In this document: piece by piece, positions 43,256-52,452 of the stretch
How the letters are laid out: each line of letters opens with the position of its first letter
How positions within the stretch are numbered: position 1 is the stretch's first letter
From: an uncultured Thalassolituus sp.
GTDB taxonomy: Bacteria > Pseudomonadota > Gammaproteobacteria > Pseudomonadales > Oceanobacteraceae
DNA length: 64,000 nt
Assembly (NCBI GenBank): GCA_913061435.1
Contig: CAJXUK010000008.1
Location: 32,375-96,374, forward strand
Direction: 5' to 3'
Translations under genes and position numbers: made by a program
Notes under the pieces: generated by a model
Database searches by the model: none
What the model was told of the DNA's origin: nothing
Seen by the model: only the letters and a program-made list of their open reading frames with translations

Positions 43256-44959
43256 ATGCATTTAAAAAAAATGTTTACCAAACCCCCAATTACTAACTTA
43301 TTAATCCGGGTATCTCAGTCGGGTTTTTATCAAGGTTTTAGTAAAAATGTAACAATAACGGCCAAGATATTGGTCAGCGCTTTAATCCTCTGGGCAATCG
43401 CCTTTCCTGAAAATGCCGCCGCTGTTCTAGGGCAACTCAATACTTTCATCTTATCCGTATTCAACTACTGGTATATTTATGCCATGGCCTTCTTTGTTAT
43501 TCTTTGTTTTGCTTTAGCCTTATGGCCAAAGGTAGGCAAGTTGCGCTTAGGCATGGATGATGACACTCCAGAATTCTCCCGCTTTTCTTGGTTTTCAATG
43601 ATGTTTGGCGCAGGCATTGGTATTGGCATGCTAACCTTTGCTGCTGCAGAGCCTATGTATCATTTTGCTAAAAGCCCAGGCTCTATTTTAGGTGTTACCG
43701 AAGCAGGTACGCTTGATAATGTACGCGATGCTTATATTTGGTCATTCACCCATTGGGGTTTTGCAGCCTGGGGTTGTTATTCTATTGTTGGTTTATCTTT
43801 GGGTTTTTATGCCTATCGTCGCGGTTTACCACTAACTATTCGATCTTCTTTAGCGCCGTTATTTGGTGAAAAATTATCCGGTAAAATCGGTCATTCTGTT
43901 GATGTAATCGCCGTTGTTGCCACTGTTTTAGGCGTAGCACAAACCTTGGGTTACGGTGTTGAGCAATTTATTTCTGGACTATCTAAGTTGGGTGTGGGTG
44001 ATTGGTTGTTTCAGTACGATGCTGAAGGCAATAGATCAACTTCAACCGCGGGTGTGTTGTTTGCTTTAGCGATTATAATGGGTGGCTCAACACTATCGGC
44101 TTTGTCGGGTGTTGGCAAAGGCATTAAGTGGCTGTCTAACTTTAATATGGCGCTGACTTTCTTCATTTTGTTTTTCTTTTTAGTGTTTGGTTCGACATTC
44201 TTTGGTTTAGGTAATTTATTTGTTGGTTTTTGGGATTATGTGTTATCTGTGCCTAAAAACATGGTGACGGTATGGACTGCTGACGGTACAGCTACCGGTG
44301 ATGCTTTGGCTAGCTGGCAGGGAGCTTGGACAATTTTTTACTGGGCTTGGTGGATCGCTTTTGCACCTTTTGTAGGGCTTTTCTTAGCGCGCATCTCGAA
44401 AGGTCGTACCATACGTGAATTTATTTTAGGCGCTATGATTGCACCATCCATTATGTGCTTTATTTGGTTTTCTTTAGTGGGGGGCACAGCGATTGATCTT
44501 GAAGTCACAGGGTTGGCTAATGGTGTGATATCGGCAGCGCCGCTATCCGATAAGTTGTTCGTTATGTTAGGCGTGATGTTGAGTGAGAATATTACTTATA
44601 TCATGTCGTTTATCGTGGTGATCTTATTACTAACCTACTTAATTACTTCAGCCGACAGCGCCGTGTTAATTATTAACACCATTAATGCCGCTGGCGATGA
44701 AGGCCCGAAAGCGCGTCCTCACATTTTGTTCTGGGGTGCTGCATTAGCCCTAGTGGTGGGTGGCTTAATTATAGCGGGTGGTTTAAGTGCGATTCAGACC
44801 GCGATGATTATTGGTGCTTTGCCATTTAGTATGGTGATGGTATTGATGGGCATTTCACTGGTGATTGCAATTTATAGTGACTTGGAAAGAGACAAGCAAG
44901 GTTATCAGACCGTTTTCCCAGAAGATTACGACGGTGACCCAGCAACCGAAAAGAAATAA
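43256..44959 (+). CDS. BCCT family betaine/carnitine/choline transporter
   Basis: The 567 residues contain about twelve membrane segments and the BCCT signatures FGAGIGIGMLTFAAAEPMYHF and FYWAWWIAFAPFVGLFLARISKGRTIREFI. BCCT carriers use sodium or proton gradients to take up compatible solutes such as glycine betaine. The first motif has the GxGxG pattern with Ala/Ile-Gly variations that affect coupling ion choice, which cannot be settled here. The long C-terminal osmosensing tail of BetP is lacking, so transport rather than osmosensing may dominate. A solute role fits a marine bacterium. Confidence 0.92.
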   Translation: MHLKKMFTKPPITNLLIRVSQSGFYQGFSKNVTITAKILVSALILWAIAFPENAAAVLGQLNTFILSVFNYWYIYAMAFFVILCFALALWPKVGKLRLGMDDDTPEFSRFSWFSMMFGAGIGIGMLTFAAAEPMYHFAKSPGSILGVTEAGTLDNVRDAYIWSFTHWGFAAWGCYSIVGLSLGFYAYRRGLPLTIRSSLAPLFGEKLSGKIGHSVDVIAVVATVLGVAQTLGYGVEQFISGLSKLGVGDWLFQYDAEGNRSTSTAGVLFALAIIMGGSTLSALSGVGKGIKWLSNFNMALTFFILFFFLVFGSTFFGLGNLFVGFWDYVLSVPKNMVTVWTADGTATGDALASWQGAWTIFYWAWWIAFAPFVGLFLARISKGRTIREFILGAMIAPSIMCFIWFSLVGGTAIDLEVTGLANGVISAAPLSDKLFVMLGVMLSENITYIMSFIVVILLLTYLITSADSAVLIINTINAAGDEGPKARPHILFWGAALALVVGGLIIAGGLSAIQTAMIIGALPFSMVMVLMGISLVIAIYSDLERDKQGYQTVFPEDYDGDPATEKK

Positions 44960-44982
44960 TAGGTTGTTGATTATTTGACTGC

Positions 44983-45018
44983 AAAAGACCCTTTGAGTTT
45001 GCTCATAGGGTCTTTTTT
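44983..45018 (+). terminator. Rho-independent terminator of the BCCT gene
   Basis: AAAAGACCCT pairs with AGGGTCTTTT, with an inner GAG/CTC extension, followed by Ts. It is 23 bases after the BCCT stop and may also serve the convergent YaiI gene. Confidence 0.88.
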
Positions 45019-45059
45019 ATGCGTGCTTGTTTTATGCGTGCTTGTTTTATGCGTGTTTG
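45015..45059. repeat. 15-bp tandem repeat, three copies, across the YaiI stop codon
   Basis: TTTTATGCGTGCTTG occurs at 45015-45029 and 45030-45044, and with one mismatch at 45045-45059. Read on the minus strand each unit spells Lys-His-Ala-stop, the true C-terminus of the YaiI gene, so the gene end with its stop codon has been copied twice. Confidence 0.92.
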
Positions 45060-45502
45060 GCCAAATAGCGATCTAACGCATTAGCAAAGGTTTGTTTATC
45101 TTTGGCGTTCATGGCCGCTTGACCGCCGCTATGTTCTCCCGAACTGCGTAATGTGTCCATAAAATCACGCATATTGAGTTTTTGTTTAATGTTACTTTTG
45201 TCGAAAATATCTCCGCGAGCAGTAATAACTTGTGCATTCTTTTCGATTAACTCAGCGGCTAAAGGAATGTCGGAGGTGATGACTAAATCATTCGGCTTTA
45301 CTTGCTCGACAATATAATCATCAGCAACATCAAATCCAGATTCTACTTGAATACTGCTAATCCATTTTGATGGCGGAACTTTAATATAGTGATTAGCCAC
45401 TAAAATTAAGGCTATTTCTTTGCGATTGGCAGCCTTAAATAAGGTTTCTTTAATGGCATTAGGGCAGGCATCGGCGTCTACCCAAATTGTGTGTTTAAGC
45501 AT
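45047..45502 (-). CDS. YaiI/YqxD family protein (DUF188, UPF0178)
   Basis: The 151 residues open [20 protein letters not shown] and continue [38 protein letters not shown] and [23 protein letters not shown], all diagnostic for UPF0178. The fold is PIN/NYN-like with conserved acids (DADACP, TSDIPLA), suggesting a nuclease or metal-binding role that has not been shown. The last codons are repeated downstream by a tandem duplication. Degenerate 18-bp repeats lie just upstream of the start (45507-45560). Confidence 0.9.
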   Translation of the reverse strand: MLKHTIWVDADACPNAIKETLFKAANRKEIALILVANHYIKVPPSKWISSIQVESGFDVADDYIVEQVKPNDLVITSDIPLAAELIEKNAQVITARGDIFDKSNIKQKLNMRDFMDTLRSSGEHSGGQAAMNAKDKQTFANALDRYLAKHA

Positions 45503-45574
45503 ATATACTTGTTTCTACCTATTTACTTGTATCTGCCTATTTATTGGTATCTAGCGCTATTTTTTTAGAATGAT

Positions 45575-47158
45575 TTAAGCCATCTTTGTTGAGGCGTTTT
45601 TTTCTAGTAAATGCATGCTTTCTTCTGCGAAACCGGTACCCGCCTCAACGTAATAGTTAAATACGTTTGCTATTCCGAGCTCTTTTAATTTATCCCGTTC
45701 ATCTTCATAGCGAGCAATCGCCGCAATATGGCCTTGATAGCCACACATCGTTAGCTGGTTGTGAATGTCGGTAATATCGTTAACAGAAGGCATGGCGAGC
45801 ATAACCAGTTTTATATGCCACAATTCACGTGTTTCCCAAAAATCAGCGTCTTCTGCATCGCCTAAAATAATATGTCGGCCTGCTTCACGATGACGGCGAA
45901 CTTTATCAATATCCGACTCTACTCCCCATACCTTGTCACCGAGTTGTGCATGCAAAACGTCATAAGAGCTGCGGCCTACTCGCCCCATGCCAATAACTAA
46001 TATTTCAGCGTGTTTAAGCTGCTCTTGATAAATAGGCGTGGGTTGAGGTCGTTCAAAGTATTTAACCCATTTTCGCGCGTATGCATAAGCGGTATGGGCA
46101 TATTCATAAAAAATACTAGTGAAGATAAATGAGATACTTACCGCCAAGGCAATAATCACTAGCCAGTCTTTATCTAACCAGCCATTTTGAACACATAGGG
46201 CAGTTACTATTAAGCCAAACTCGCTGTAATTGGTTAAGATCATACTGCCCAAAAACATATTGCGCCCGGGTACTCCAATCGCGGCCAAAATATGAAACAG
46301 TAAAACCCCCTTAATGACTAAAATGCCGCTAATAATGACTAATGCAGGAATCATTTCGGTCGTGGGGAGTGCAGTAAAACCAATGGATAAGAAAAAACCA
46401 ATTAAGAAAATATCTTTAAAACTTAATAATGATTTTGCCAACTCGGTAGATTTAACGTGAGAACTAAGTAATAAGCCAATAACTAAGGCACCTAGGTCGC
46501 CTTTCATGTTTACCAATTGGAATAATTCGAAGCCGCCAATAGCAAGGAAAAACCCTACCAGCGGTAGTAGTTCGCCATGACCTGCTTGGTTTAAAATACG
46601 ATTTAACAGCGGGCGAGCTGGCCAAAGTAGCAGCAAGGCCAAGGCATATAAGGACGGGATTTTGCCCGTGGCAATTACTAAAAACGCCACAGCAACAATA
46701 TCTTGCATAACCAATATACCCACAGCTAACTTGCCATGGCGAGCCTTCATTTCATTTTTTTCTTCTAGCAGCTTCACAATACAAACAGTGCTGCTAAAGC
46801 TCAGTGCAAAACTGACAAGAGCAAGTGCGGTCCAATCTAGGTCAGCAAAATAGTTAATGCCCAGCAGTGCTACACCTTTGAGTATAAGAGTTCCAAGGAT
46901 TACCCAGCTAATCATATGTAAGCTGGTGCCTGCCCAAACCGAAGTTTTGAGTAAGGTATTAAAGTTCACCTTTAAACCAATAGTGAATAGCATCAAGGTG
47001 ATGCCCAAGTTTGCTAGTGCTTCTAAGTTTTCGTGAGGTTGAACTCCATAGGCATGCAAACCAAAGCCCGCGGCCAAGTAACCGATGAGCGGAGGTAAAT
47101 TAATCTGTTTTGCCGCAAGGCCACAAACAAAAGCGATAAGAATCCAGAGGAAATCCAT
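45575..47158 (-). CDS. Kef-type cation:proton antiporter (CPA2) with TrkA-N domain
   Basis: The 527 residues have about twelve membrane segments with the CPA2 pattern (INLPPLIGYLAAGFGLHAYGV, ALALVSFALSFSSTVCIVKLLEEK, GDLGALVIGLLLSSH) and a C-terminal Rossmann TrkA-N domain starting ILVIGMGRVGRSSYDVL (GxGxxG intact). It is close to the YbaL/KefB/KefC group that exchanges potassium or sodium for protons. No KefF/KefG-type ancillary gene is adjacent. The Rossmann domain should bind NAD(H) or AMP. Confidence 0.88.
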   Translation of the reverse strand: MDFLWILIAFVCGLAAKQINLPPLIGYLAAGFGLHAYGVQPHENLEALANLGITLMLFTIGLKVNFNTLLKTSVWAGTSLHMISWVILGTLILKGVALLGINYFADLDWTALALVSFALSFSSTVCIVKLLEEKNEMKARHGKLAVGILVMQDIVAVAFLVIATGKIPSLYALALLLLWPARPLLNRILNQAGHGELLPLVGFFLAIGGFELFQLVNMKGDLGALVIGLLLSSHVKSTELAKSLLSFKDIFLIGFFLSIGFTALPTTEMIPALVIISGILVIKGVLLFHILAAIGVPGRNMFLGSMILTNYSEFGLIVTALCVQNGWLDKDWLVIIALAVSISFIFTSIFYEYAHTAYAYARKWVKYFERPQPTPIYQEQLKHAEILVIGMGRVGRSSYDVLHAQLGDKVWGVESDIDKVRRHREAGRHIILGDAEDADFWETRELWHIKLVMLAMPSVNDITDIHNQLTMCGYQGHIAAIARYEDERDKLKELGIANVFNYYVEAGTGFAEESMHLLEKNASTKMA

Positions 47159-47286
47159 TACACAAAAAGCTCAAATAAAAGAAAAAAGAGTGAAATGAAG
47201 TGTAGCATGCTCGAGGCTATTTTTTGAAAGACATCGTAAAACAGAGCGTTAATCCAGAAAATTTATGAGTCGATTATTAAAATAAT

Positions 47287-47318
47287 AAAAAAAGGCGCCA
47301 TTCTGAAGGCGCCTTTTT
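47287..47318. terminator. Bidirectional terminator before the Kef-type gene
   Basis: A GGCGCC stem extended by A/T pairs (AAAAAGGCGCC with GGCGCCTTTTT) lies 10 bases beyond the CZB chemoreceptor stop on the minus strand, with T-runs on both strands. Confidence 0.88.
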
Positions 47319-47327
47319 GATTATGGG

Positions 47328-48419
47328 TTAGTAACGACTCTCAAGAGCCGTAATTAGATGTGTAGTATCAACACTGGCCACTTCCATGTTGTCTAATGCG
47401 GTTAGCATTTTCTTAATGTCGCCAGTTTTGAAGGAATCTAATGCCTCATGACCCGAGTCGTGGACTTTCTTGTGAGGTGTTTCTAAATTTGAATACTCGT
47501 GCGTGCTTTGATAGCCGTCGGGATGTTCTCCCTGATAATACCAAACACCTAAGCGGCACTGAGTATGAGTGGTAAATTCGTGATTTTCTTTATTAGCAAG
47601 GCCAATAATGTTTTTATAGACTTCGGTTTTCCAAGCAACGTGATCCAGTTTTACTGACTGTAAAAAAGACACGTGACTGGTTTTTTTAATAGACTTAAAC
47701 ATGCTGTTAGCAGCATCAGAAACAATCACAATTACCTTGTTAATCTCGTTTGAAATATCGGTAACTTTATTGGTTTCAGCGCGTTGATTTGCAATTTCTG
47801 TGGTGGCTAACTCTGTTTGTGTCTTAATTGTGGTCGTTAGATTGGTAATTTGTTCAGAGGCATCAGCAGAACGCGCTGCCAGTGCCCGCACTTCGTCGGC
47901 CACAACCGCAAAGCCACGGCCTTGTTCACCAGCACGGGCTGCTTCAATAGCCGCGTTTAATGCTAATAAGTTGGTTTGCGCAGCAATATTTTGAATCTGA
48001 GAAACAAAGGTTTCGATTTGAGCCGTTGTACTCGACAATAACTCAACCGTGTTCGAGATATTTCCCATTTCTTGGTTGAGTCCTACCAAGGTAGAAGTAC
48101 AGTTATCGATAAGGGTATTTATTTCTGAAAAGCTTTGCATCGACTCAGCCAGCTTTTCTTTCTCGTTGGCCGTCTCAGTTGCCGACTCAGCGACTGAGTG
48201 GCGAATATCGTTAATGATGTCCTGAGATTTGACATATTTAGAAAACAAAGAAGTTTTTAGATCGTTGTGGTCTTTTTCAGATTGAAGCCGCTCATCATTT
48301 TCGCCGCGAATTAAATCTTTAGCCGCTAAGTCACTTAATAAAGAGGCTTTTTCAGCTTCTAAAGTAGCAATTGTTTGTAATAAGCGTGAGTGCTCTGCTG
48401 AGTTGTGAAAAATAGGCAT
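47328..48419 (-). CDS. Soluble chemoreceptor with C-terminal CZB zinc-binding domain
   Basis: The 363-residue protein has no membrane segment. It has an N-terminal coiled coil, an MCP signalling hairpin ([39 protein letters not shown]) and a C-terminal CZB domain with the ligands of its zinc site: [20 protein letters not shown] and [13 protein letters not shown]. This is the design of the cytoplasmic receptor TlpD, which senses oxidants such as HOCl via zinc-bound Cys in Helicobacter. A redox or zinc sensing role is inferred. A terminator follows. An AT-rich dyad lies upstream at 48488-48518. Confidence 0.9.
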   Translation of the reverse strand: MPIFHNSAEHSRLLQTIATLEAEKASLLSDLAAKDLIRGENDERLQSEKDHNDLKTSLFSKYVKSQDIINDIRHSVAESATETANEKEKLAESMQSFSEINTLIDNCTSTLVGLNQEMGNISNTVELLSSTTAQIETFVSQIQNIAAQTNLLALNAAIEAARAGEQGRGFAVVADEVRALAARSADASEQITNLTTTIKTQTELATTEIANQRAETNKVTDISNEINKVIVIVSDAANSMFKSIKKTSHVSFLQSVKLDHVAWKTEVYKNIIGLANKENHEFTTHTQCRLGVWYYQGEHPDGYQSTHEYSNLETPHKKVHDSGHEALDSFKTGDIKKMLTALDNMEVASVDTTHLITALESRY

Positions 48420-48487
48420 AATAGGTCTACTTAAACGTTAAAATCATTGATCCTTCTAGCTTAGAACATATTCCCTATCTTACTTAG

Positions 48488-48518
48488 AATATTATCATTA
48501 TTTGTTAATGATATTATT
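48488..48518. other. AT-rich inverted repeat at the cNMP gene stop
   Basis: AATATTATCATTA is followed after five bases by TAATGATATTATT, a 13-bp dyad with one mismatch. It lies 69 bases before the CZB chemoreceptor start and overlaps the stop of the cNMP-binding gene. It could be an operator or an mRNA 3' hairpin; there is no T-run. Confidence 0.4.
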
Positions 48519-49299
48519 GCTGTTTATCAATGAATTGTTGATTCATGATGGTTATGCGCCTTGCTAGGTTCTCAATAAGGTTAACGGCAGCTTGCGGTTG
48601 AGCTTCAATAAGATTTACAAATTCGTTTTGCGGAACGGCCATAACAGTACAAGCTGTTTTAGCAATTACCGTGGCAGAGCGCTTTTCACCAGTAAAAACA
48701 GCCATAGCGCCAAAAACTTCATCTTCGCTAACACTACCCACTTTAATGTCATTAGAGAAAACATCGGCTTCGCCGCTTATTATGGTGTAAACGTGCTCGG
48801 CTTCATCACCTTCTTTAATGATAACGTCACCAATTTGGTAGTTTTGGAAACCCGCAATAGTTTTCTCTTGGTTTTTGCTGAGTAAGGTAACTTGATACAG
48901 CAGCATGCTATTTTGGCAGCTTAAAAAATGACTCCAATAATGCTGTCGACGTTTGTCTGAATAGACATGGCGTAAAAATGCGTCACGATCAATAATTTTA
49001 ACTTCTACAAATTCATCGACACGAAATGTTGGGCTCGGGAGGTTAAAAGCGCGATTCACGCCAATGAGATCACCTTCGTCAAAACCAATCAGGTTTTGAC
49101 CTTCGTGAGATATATGTATCATGCCATCGGTGATTAAAAATAGCTGATCGGTATTGAAGTGCTGATAAAGGTCGTCAATGTTTTCAAGCGTAAGAGTTTC
49201 TTCGTCTAAAGGAAAGCCTTCCAGTAAAGCCTCGGTCAGCTGATGCAGGCGTGCGCTGAGTATGTCGATAGACTCAATAGATTTGCCTGGTAAATACAT
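48514..49299 (-). CDS. Cyclic-nucleotide-binding domain protein
   Basis: From the ATG at 49299, which follows GGAG, the protein has 261 residues. A weak, cNMP-like first part (about 45-130, QLFLITDGMIHISHEGQNLIGFDEGDLIG) precedes a clear CAP-family domain (about 145-235) with YQIGDVIIKEGDEAEHVYTIISGEADVF and EDEVFGAMAVFTGEKRSATVIA. This is the phosphate-binding cassette position, FGAMAVFTGEKRSAT. No helix-turn-helix follows, so it is not a Crp-type transcription factor. It lies 94 bases upstream of the CZB chemoreceptor on the same strand and may act with it. Ligand unknown. Confidence 0.82.
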   Translation of the reverse strand: MYLPGKSIESIDILSARLHQLTEALLEGFPLDEETLTLENIDDLYQHFNTDQLFLITDGMIHISHEGQNLIGFDEGDLIGVNRAFNLPSPTFRVDEFVEVKIIDRDAFLRHVYSDKRRQHYWSHFLSCQNSMLLYQVTLLSKNQEKTIAGFQNYQIGDVIIKEGDEAEHVYTIISGEADVFSNDIKVGSVSEDEVFGAMAVFTGEKRSATVIAKTACTVMAVPQNEFVNLIEAQPQAAVNLIENLARRITIMNQQFIDKQQ

Positions 49300-49392
49300 A
49301 TGAAACTCCAAACTCTGTTGCTTTTGTGATTCACGATTGTCATACAATAGTTGTAGAAGATACCCACAAAAGACAAATCTTTAAAGAAAAAC

Positions 49393-49743
49393 CTATTTTT
49401 TGATAAATCTTTGACGCATTCTTGTGCCATGTGTGACAGAAAGCTGTATTTCATTCGGGCTTAGGCCCGGAGGAAAGTAGCAACCGCTTATTTTGGCATC
49501 GGCTAGCGACACACCGTTTAAGTTGCAACCACGAAAATCAACCCCTCTGAGGTCGGCTCCACGGAAATAAGCATTTTCTAAATTAGTATCTTTTAAATTG
49601 ACCCCACGTAAATCACTCCCTTTAAAGTCACAGCCTGTTAGATCGCAGCTTTGCCCTTCTTCACGTGCAGCATTAAAGCCTTTTACATCGTCGTTTCTAA
49701 GTAATTGATACAGAGGATCACTACTGATCGTTGGTCCACTCAT
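49393..49743 (-). CDS. Small pentapeptide-repeat protein
   Basis: From the ATG at 49743 (MSGPTISSDPLYQLLRNDDVKGF) the protein has 116 residues. About ten pentapeptide repeats of A(D/N)LXX form (CDLTGCDFKGSDLRGVNLKDTNLENAYFRGADLRGVDFRGCNLNGVSLADAKI) are followed by a short basic tail. Such repeats form a right-handed beta helix; some members mimic DNA and bind gyrase, but that is not shown here. It is divergent from polB with a 66-base shared promoter region. Confidence 0.82.
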   Translation of the reverse strand: MSGPTISSDPLYQLLRNDDVKGFNAAREEGQSCDLTGCDFKGSDLRGVNLKDTNLENAYFRGADLRGVDFRGCNLNGVSLADAKISGCYFPPGLSPNEIQLSVTHGTRMRQRFIKK

Positions 49744-49809
49744 TGCTATATCCTTAAAGCTTGTTACATTGCATATACTTTTAAGTGTAGCAAACAAACT
49801 GGGTAATCA

Positions 49810-52413
49810 ATGCCTTTAAGCTCTTCAACTACAGTGCTTTATGATTCAAATCAGCCTTCCTCTGACAATACTTCAAAAGCAACTGAGAAATACTGTCAAA
49901 AAGAGTCTGCTTTAGATACGCCGCAATTAGAAACACAGCATGGATTTTTACTCAGCAGCCGCTGGTATGAAGGTGAGCAAACCACTGAGTTAGAGTTTTG
50001 GTTTGCTAGTCGGCTGGGAGCACTTCACGTTGTTGTTGAGCAACCTTCGGTGTGTTTTGTGCCAGCATTAGAAAAAGAAAAGGTGTTACGTTTAGCAAGA
50101 GCCGAAGGGATCTCAGTATCCTGTCGCTCTGTTAATCTTGTTTCCTTTAGTCTCAAACCTTTAGTAGCTTGTTATCTGCGGCAAATGGATATCTATCGAT
50201 TGAGCTATTTGTTAAAAGCTTGGGATATAGATGTTTGGGAGTACGATATTCGCCCCACTGACCGCTATTTAATGGAGCGGTTTGTTCGGGGAGAAGCCCA
50301 AATTAGTGGTGATTGGCAATCTTTGGATTTTGGTAGTGACAACCCTAGTTTGCAGGGCCATCGTTTATGTCGACAAGGGCGTATACAGCCTGCTTCTGGG
50401 CTCAATACAAGCGAAGCATTAACGGTGTTATCGGTTGATATCGAAACATCTTTTCCTAAAGATGGTAAACCAGACCGTTTGTTTTCTATTGCCTGTCATG
50501 GCTCAGTTAGAAAAAACGGATCTAAACAAACAGTTAGCCATGTTTGGATGATAGGCTCTAAAAACGATGCTGAGTATCCTAACTGTGAATACGTTAACGA
50601 CGAAGTCGCCTTACTGCATGCGTTTTTTGCTGCCATCGAACAATTAGACCCCGACATTATTATTGGCTGGAACTTTATTCAGTTTGATATGGCTTTTTTG
50701 CAGCGTAAATGTGATGAATTGAGCTTGGCTTTTATGCTGGGCCGAAACCAGCAAGAAGCAAGTTGGCGACACGATCAAAATAATACCCACAGAAGTTATG
50801 TGCACGTTCCAGGTCGCTGCATCATCGATGGCATTGAAATGCTGCGGCAAGCGCAATATCACTTTGATAGCTTTGCGTTAGATTTTGTTGCTGAAGAACT
50901 GCTCGATCGCCACAAGTTAATCACAGGAGAAGCCAAGGTCTATGAAGGTTATGACCATGAAATAGAATATCTGTTTGATCATGATAAACCTGCATTGGCC
51001 GCGTACAACTTAGAAGACTGCATTTTAGTTGCCGACATATTTGATCATACCGGCCTCATTGATTTTGCTGTGCAGCGTTCAAACTTAACCGGGCTGCTGA
51101 TGGATCGCATGGGGGGTTCTGTGGCAGGTTTTGAAAACTTATATTTGCCACTATTACACCGTGCTGGTTATGTTGCACCGAACTATGGCGAAGGATATTC
51201 AGCGATTAAAAGCCCTGGTGGTTTCGTGATGGACTCGCGCCCTGGTTTATACGACAGTATTTTGGTACTGGATTTTAAAAGCTTGTACCCGTCGATTATG
51301 CGGACTTTTAAAATTGATCCTATGGGGTTGATTGAAGGTTTGAAAAAGCAGCGCGGTGATCATGTAAACGATGCGATTGAAGGTTTTAATGGTGGTTATT
51401 TTGATCGCCAAAAACACTGTTTGCCCGATCTAATTACCATGCTGGGCGAGCAGCGTGATCAAGCAAAAAAAGACAATAATCAGCATTTAGCACAAGCCAT
51501 TAAAATTATCATGAGTTCTTTTTATGGTGTGCTTGGCAGTGATGGCTGCCGTTTTTTTGATGTGCGTTTATCCAGCTCCATTACCCAACGCAGCCATGAA
51601 ATTATTCAGCGCTCGGCGCAATGGATTGAAAATCAAGGTTACGATGTTATCTACGGCGATACCGACTCCGTATTTGTGTGGCTAAAAAACAAGAAAACCC
51701 AGCAACAAGCCGATGTGATCGGTAAGCATTTAAGCTCAAGTTTGAATCGCTGGTGGCAGCAAACCTTAAAACACGAGCACCAACTAGAGAGCCTGTTAGA
51801 AATTGAATACGAAACGCATTATCAGCGTTTTTTTATGCCCTCTATTCGTGGTGCAGAAACCGGCAGTAAAAAACGCTATGCGGGTACGGTACAAAAAACA
51901 TTGGTAACGGGGGAGGCAAAAATTGAGACGATTTTTAAGGGCTTAGAAGCAGTTCGTAGTGATTGGACGCCCTTTGCCCGCCAATTTCAAAAGCAATTAT
52001 TTCAACGTGTCTTTGCTGAGCAACCGTTTCAGCAGTGGATGAAAGATGAAATAGCAGATTTGATGCAAGGCAAGAATGACTCACAGTTGATTTATCGAAA
52101 GCGTTTGCGCCAGCCACTCAGTGAATATCAACGTAATATCCCACCTCATGCAAAAGCGGCCGCGGTTTTAGAAATATGGCGCAAGCAGCAAGGGCTGCCC
52201 TTATTGTATCAAGACCGAGGCGGTTGGATAGAATACGTTATAACGACCAGCGGGCCACAGCCAGTAGCGGTGTATCAACAGACCAGAGCCGCTCTAAAGA
52301 TTGATTATCAACACTATTTAGAAAAACAACTAGCCCCTGTGTGCGATGGACTACTGGCACTGTACGACACCAGCTTTGCTAAAATCTGTGGGCAACAGAT
52401 GAGTCTGTTTTGA
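49810..52413 (+). CDS. polB: DNA polymerase II (family B)
   Basis: PolB is an SOS-linked B-family polymerase with proofreading. Exonuclease motifs are LSVDIETSFP, IIGWNFIQFDMAFLQRK and YNLEDCILVADIF. Polymerase motifs are LDFKSLYPSIMRTFKID, IKIIMSSFYGVLG and YGDTDSVFVW. All catalytic acids are present. At 867 residues it is longer than the E. coli enzyme (783); the extra length is mainly at the N-terminus (first 45 residues Ser/Thr-rich), so a later start remains possible. No convincing LexA box was seen in the 66-base upstream gap. Confidence 0.94.
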   Translation: MPLSSSTTVLYDSNQPSSDNTSKATEKYCQKESALDTPQLETQHGFLLSSRWYEGEQTTELEFWFASRLGALHVVVEQPSVCFVPALEKEKVLRLARAEGISVSCRSVNLVSFSLKPLVACYLRQMDIYRLSYLLKAWDIDVWEYDIRPTDRYLMERFVRGEAQISGDWQSLDFGSDNPSLQGHRLCRQGRIQPASGLNTSEALTVLSVDIETSFPKDGKPDRLFSIACHGSVRKNGSKQTVSHVWMIGSKNDAEYPNCEYVNDEVALLHAFFAAIEQLDPDIIIGWNFIQFDMAFLQRKCDELSLAFMLGRNQQEASWRHDQNNTHRSYVHVPGRCIIDGIEMLRQAQYHFDSFALDFVAEELLDRHKLITGEAKVYEGYDHEIEYLFDHDKPALAAYNLEDCILVADIFDHTGLIDFAVQRSNLTGLLMDRMGGSVAGFENLYLPLLHRAGYVAPNYGEGYSAIKSPGGFVMDSRPGLYDSILVLDFKSLYPSIMRTFKIDPMGLIEGLKKQRGDHVNDAIEGFNGGYFDRQKHCLPDLITMLGEQRDQAKKDNNQHLAQAIKIIMSSFYGVLGSDGCRFFDVRLSSSITQRSHEIIQRSAQWIENQGYDVIYGDTDSVFVWLKNKKTQQQADVIGKHLSSSLNRWWQQTLKHEHQLESLLEIEYETHYQRFFMPSIRGAETGSKKRYAGTVQKTLVTGEAKIETIFKGLEAVRSDWTPFARQFQKQLFQRVFAEQPFQQWMKDEIADLMQGKNDSQLIYRKRLRQPLSEYQRNIPPHAKAAAVLEIWRKQQGLPLLYQDRGGWIEYVITTSGPQPVAVYQQTRAALKIDYQHYLEKQLAPVCDGLLALYDTSFAKICGQQMSLF

Positions 52414-52452
52414 CTCACCTTCTGCTCAACAATAAATAATAAAATTGAAGAC

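Noticed and set aside
45507-45560. Degenerate 18-bp repeats upstream of the YaiI gene
   Set aside because: Three copies are visible but too diverged to claim a separate element; mentioned only with the gene.
49744-49809. LexA box before polB
   Set aside because: No CTG-N10-CAG site was seen in the short divergent gap, so SOS control of polB here is not claimed.
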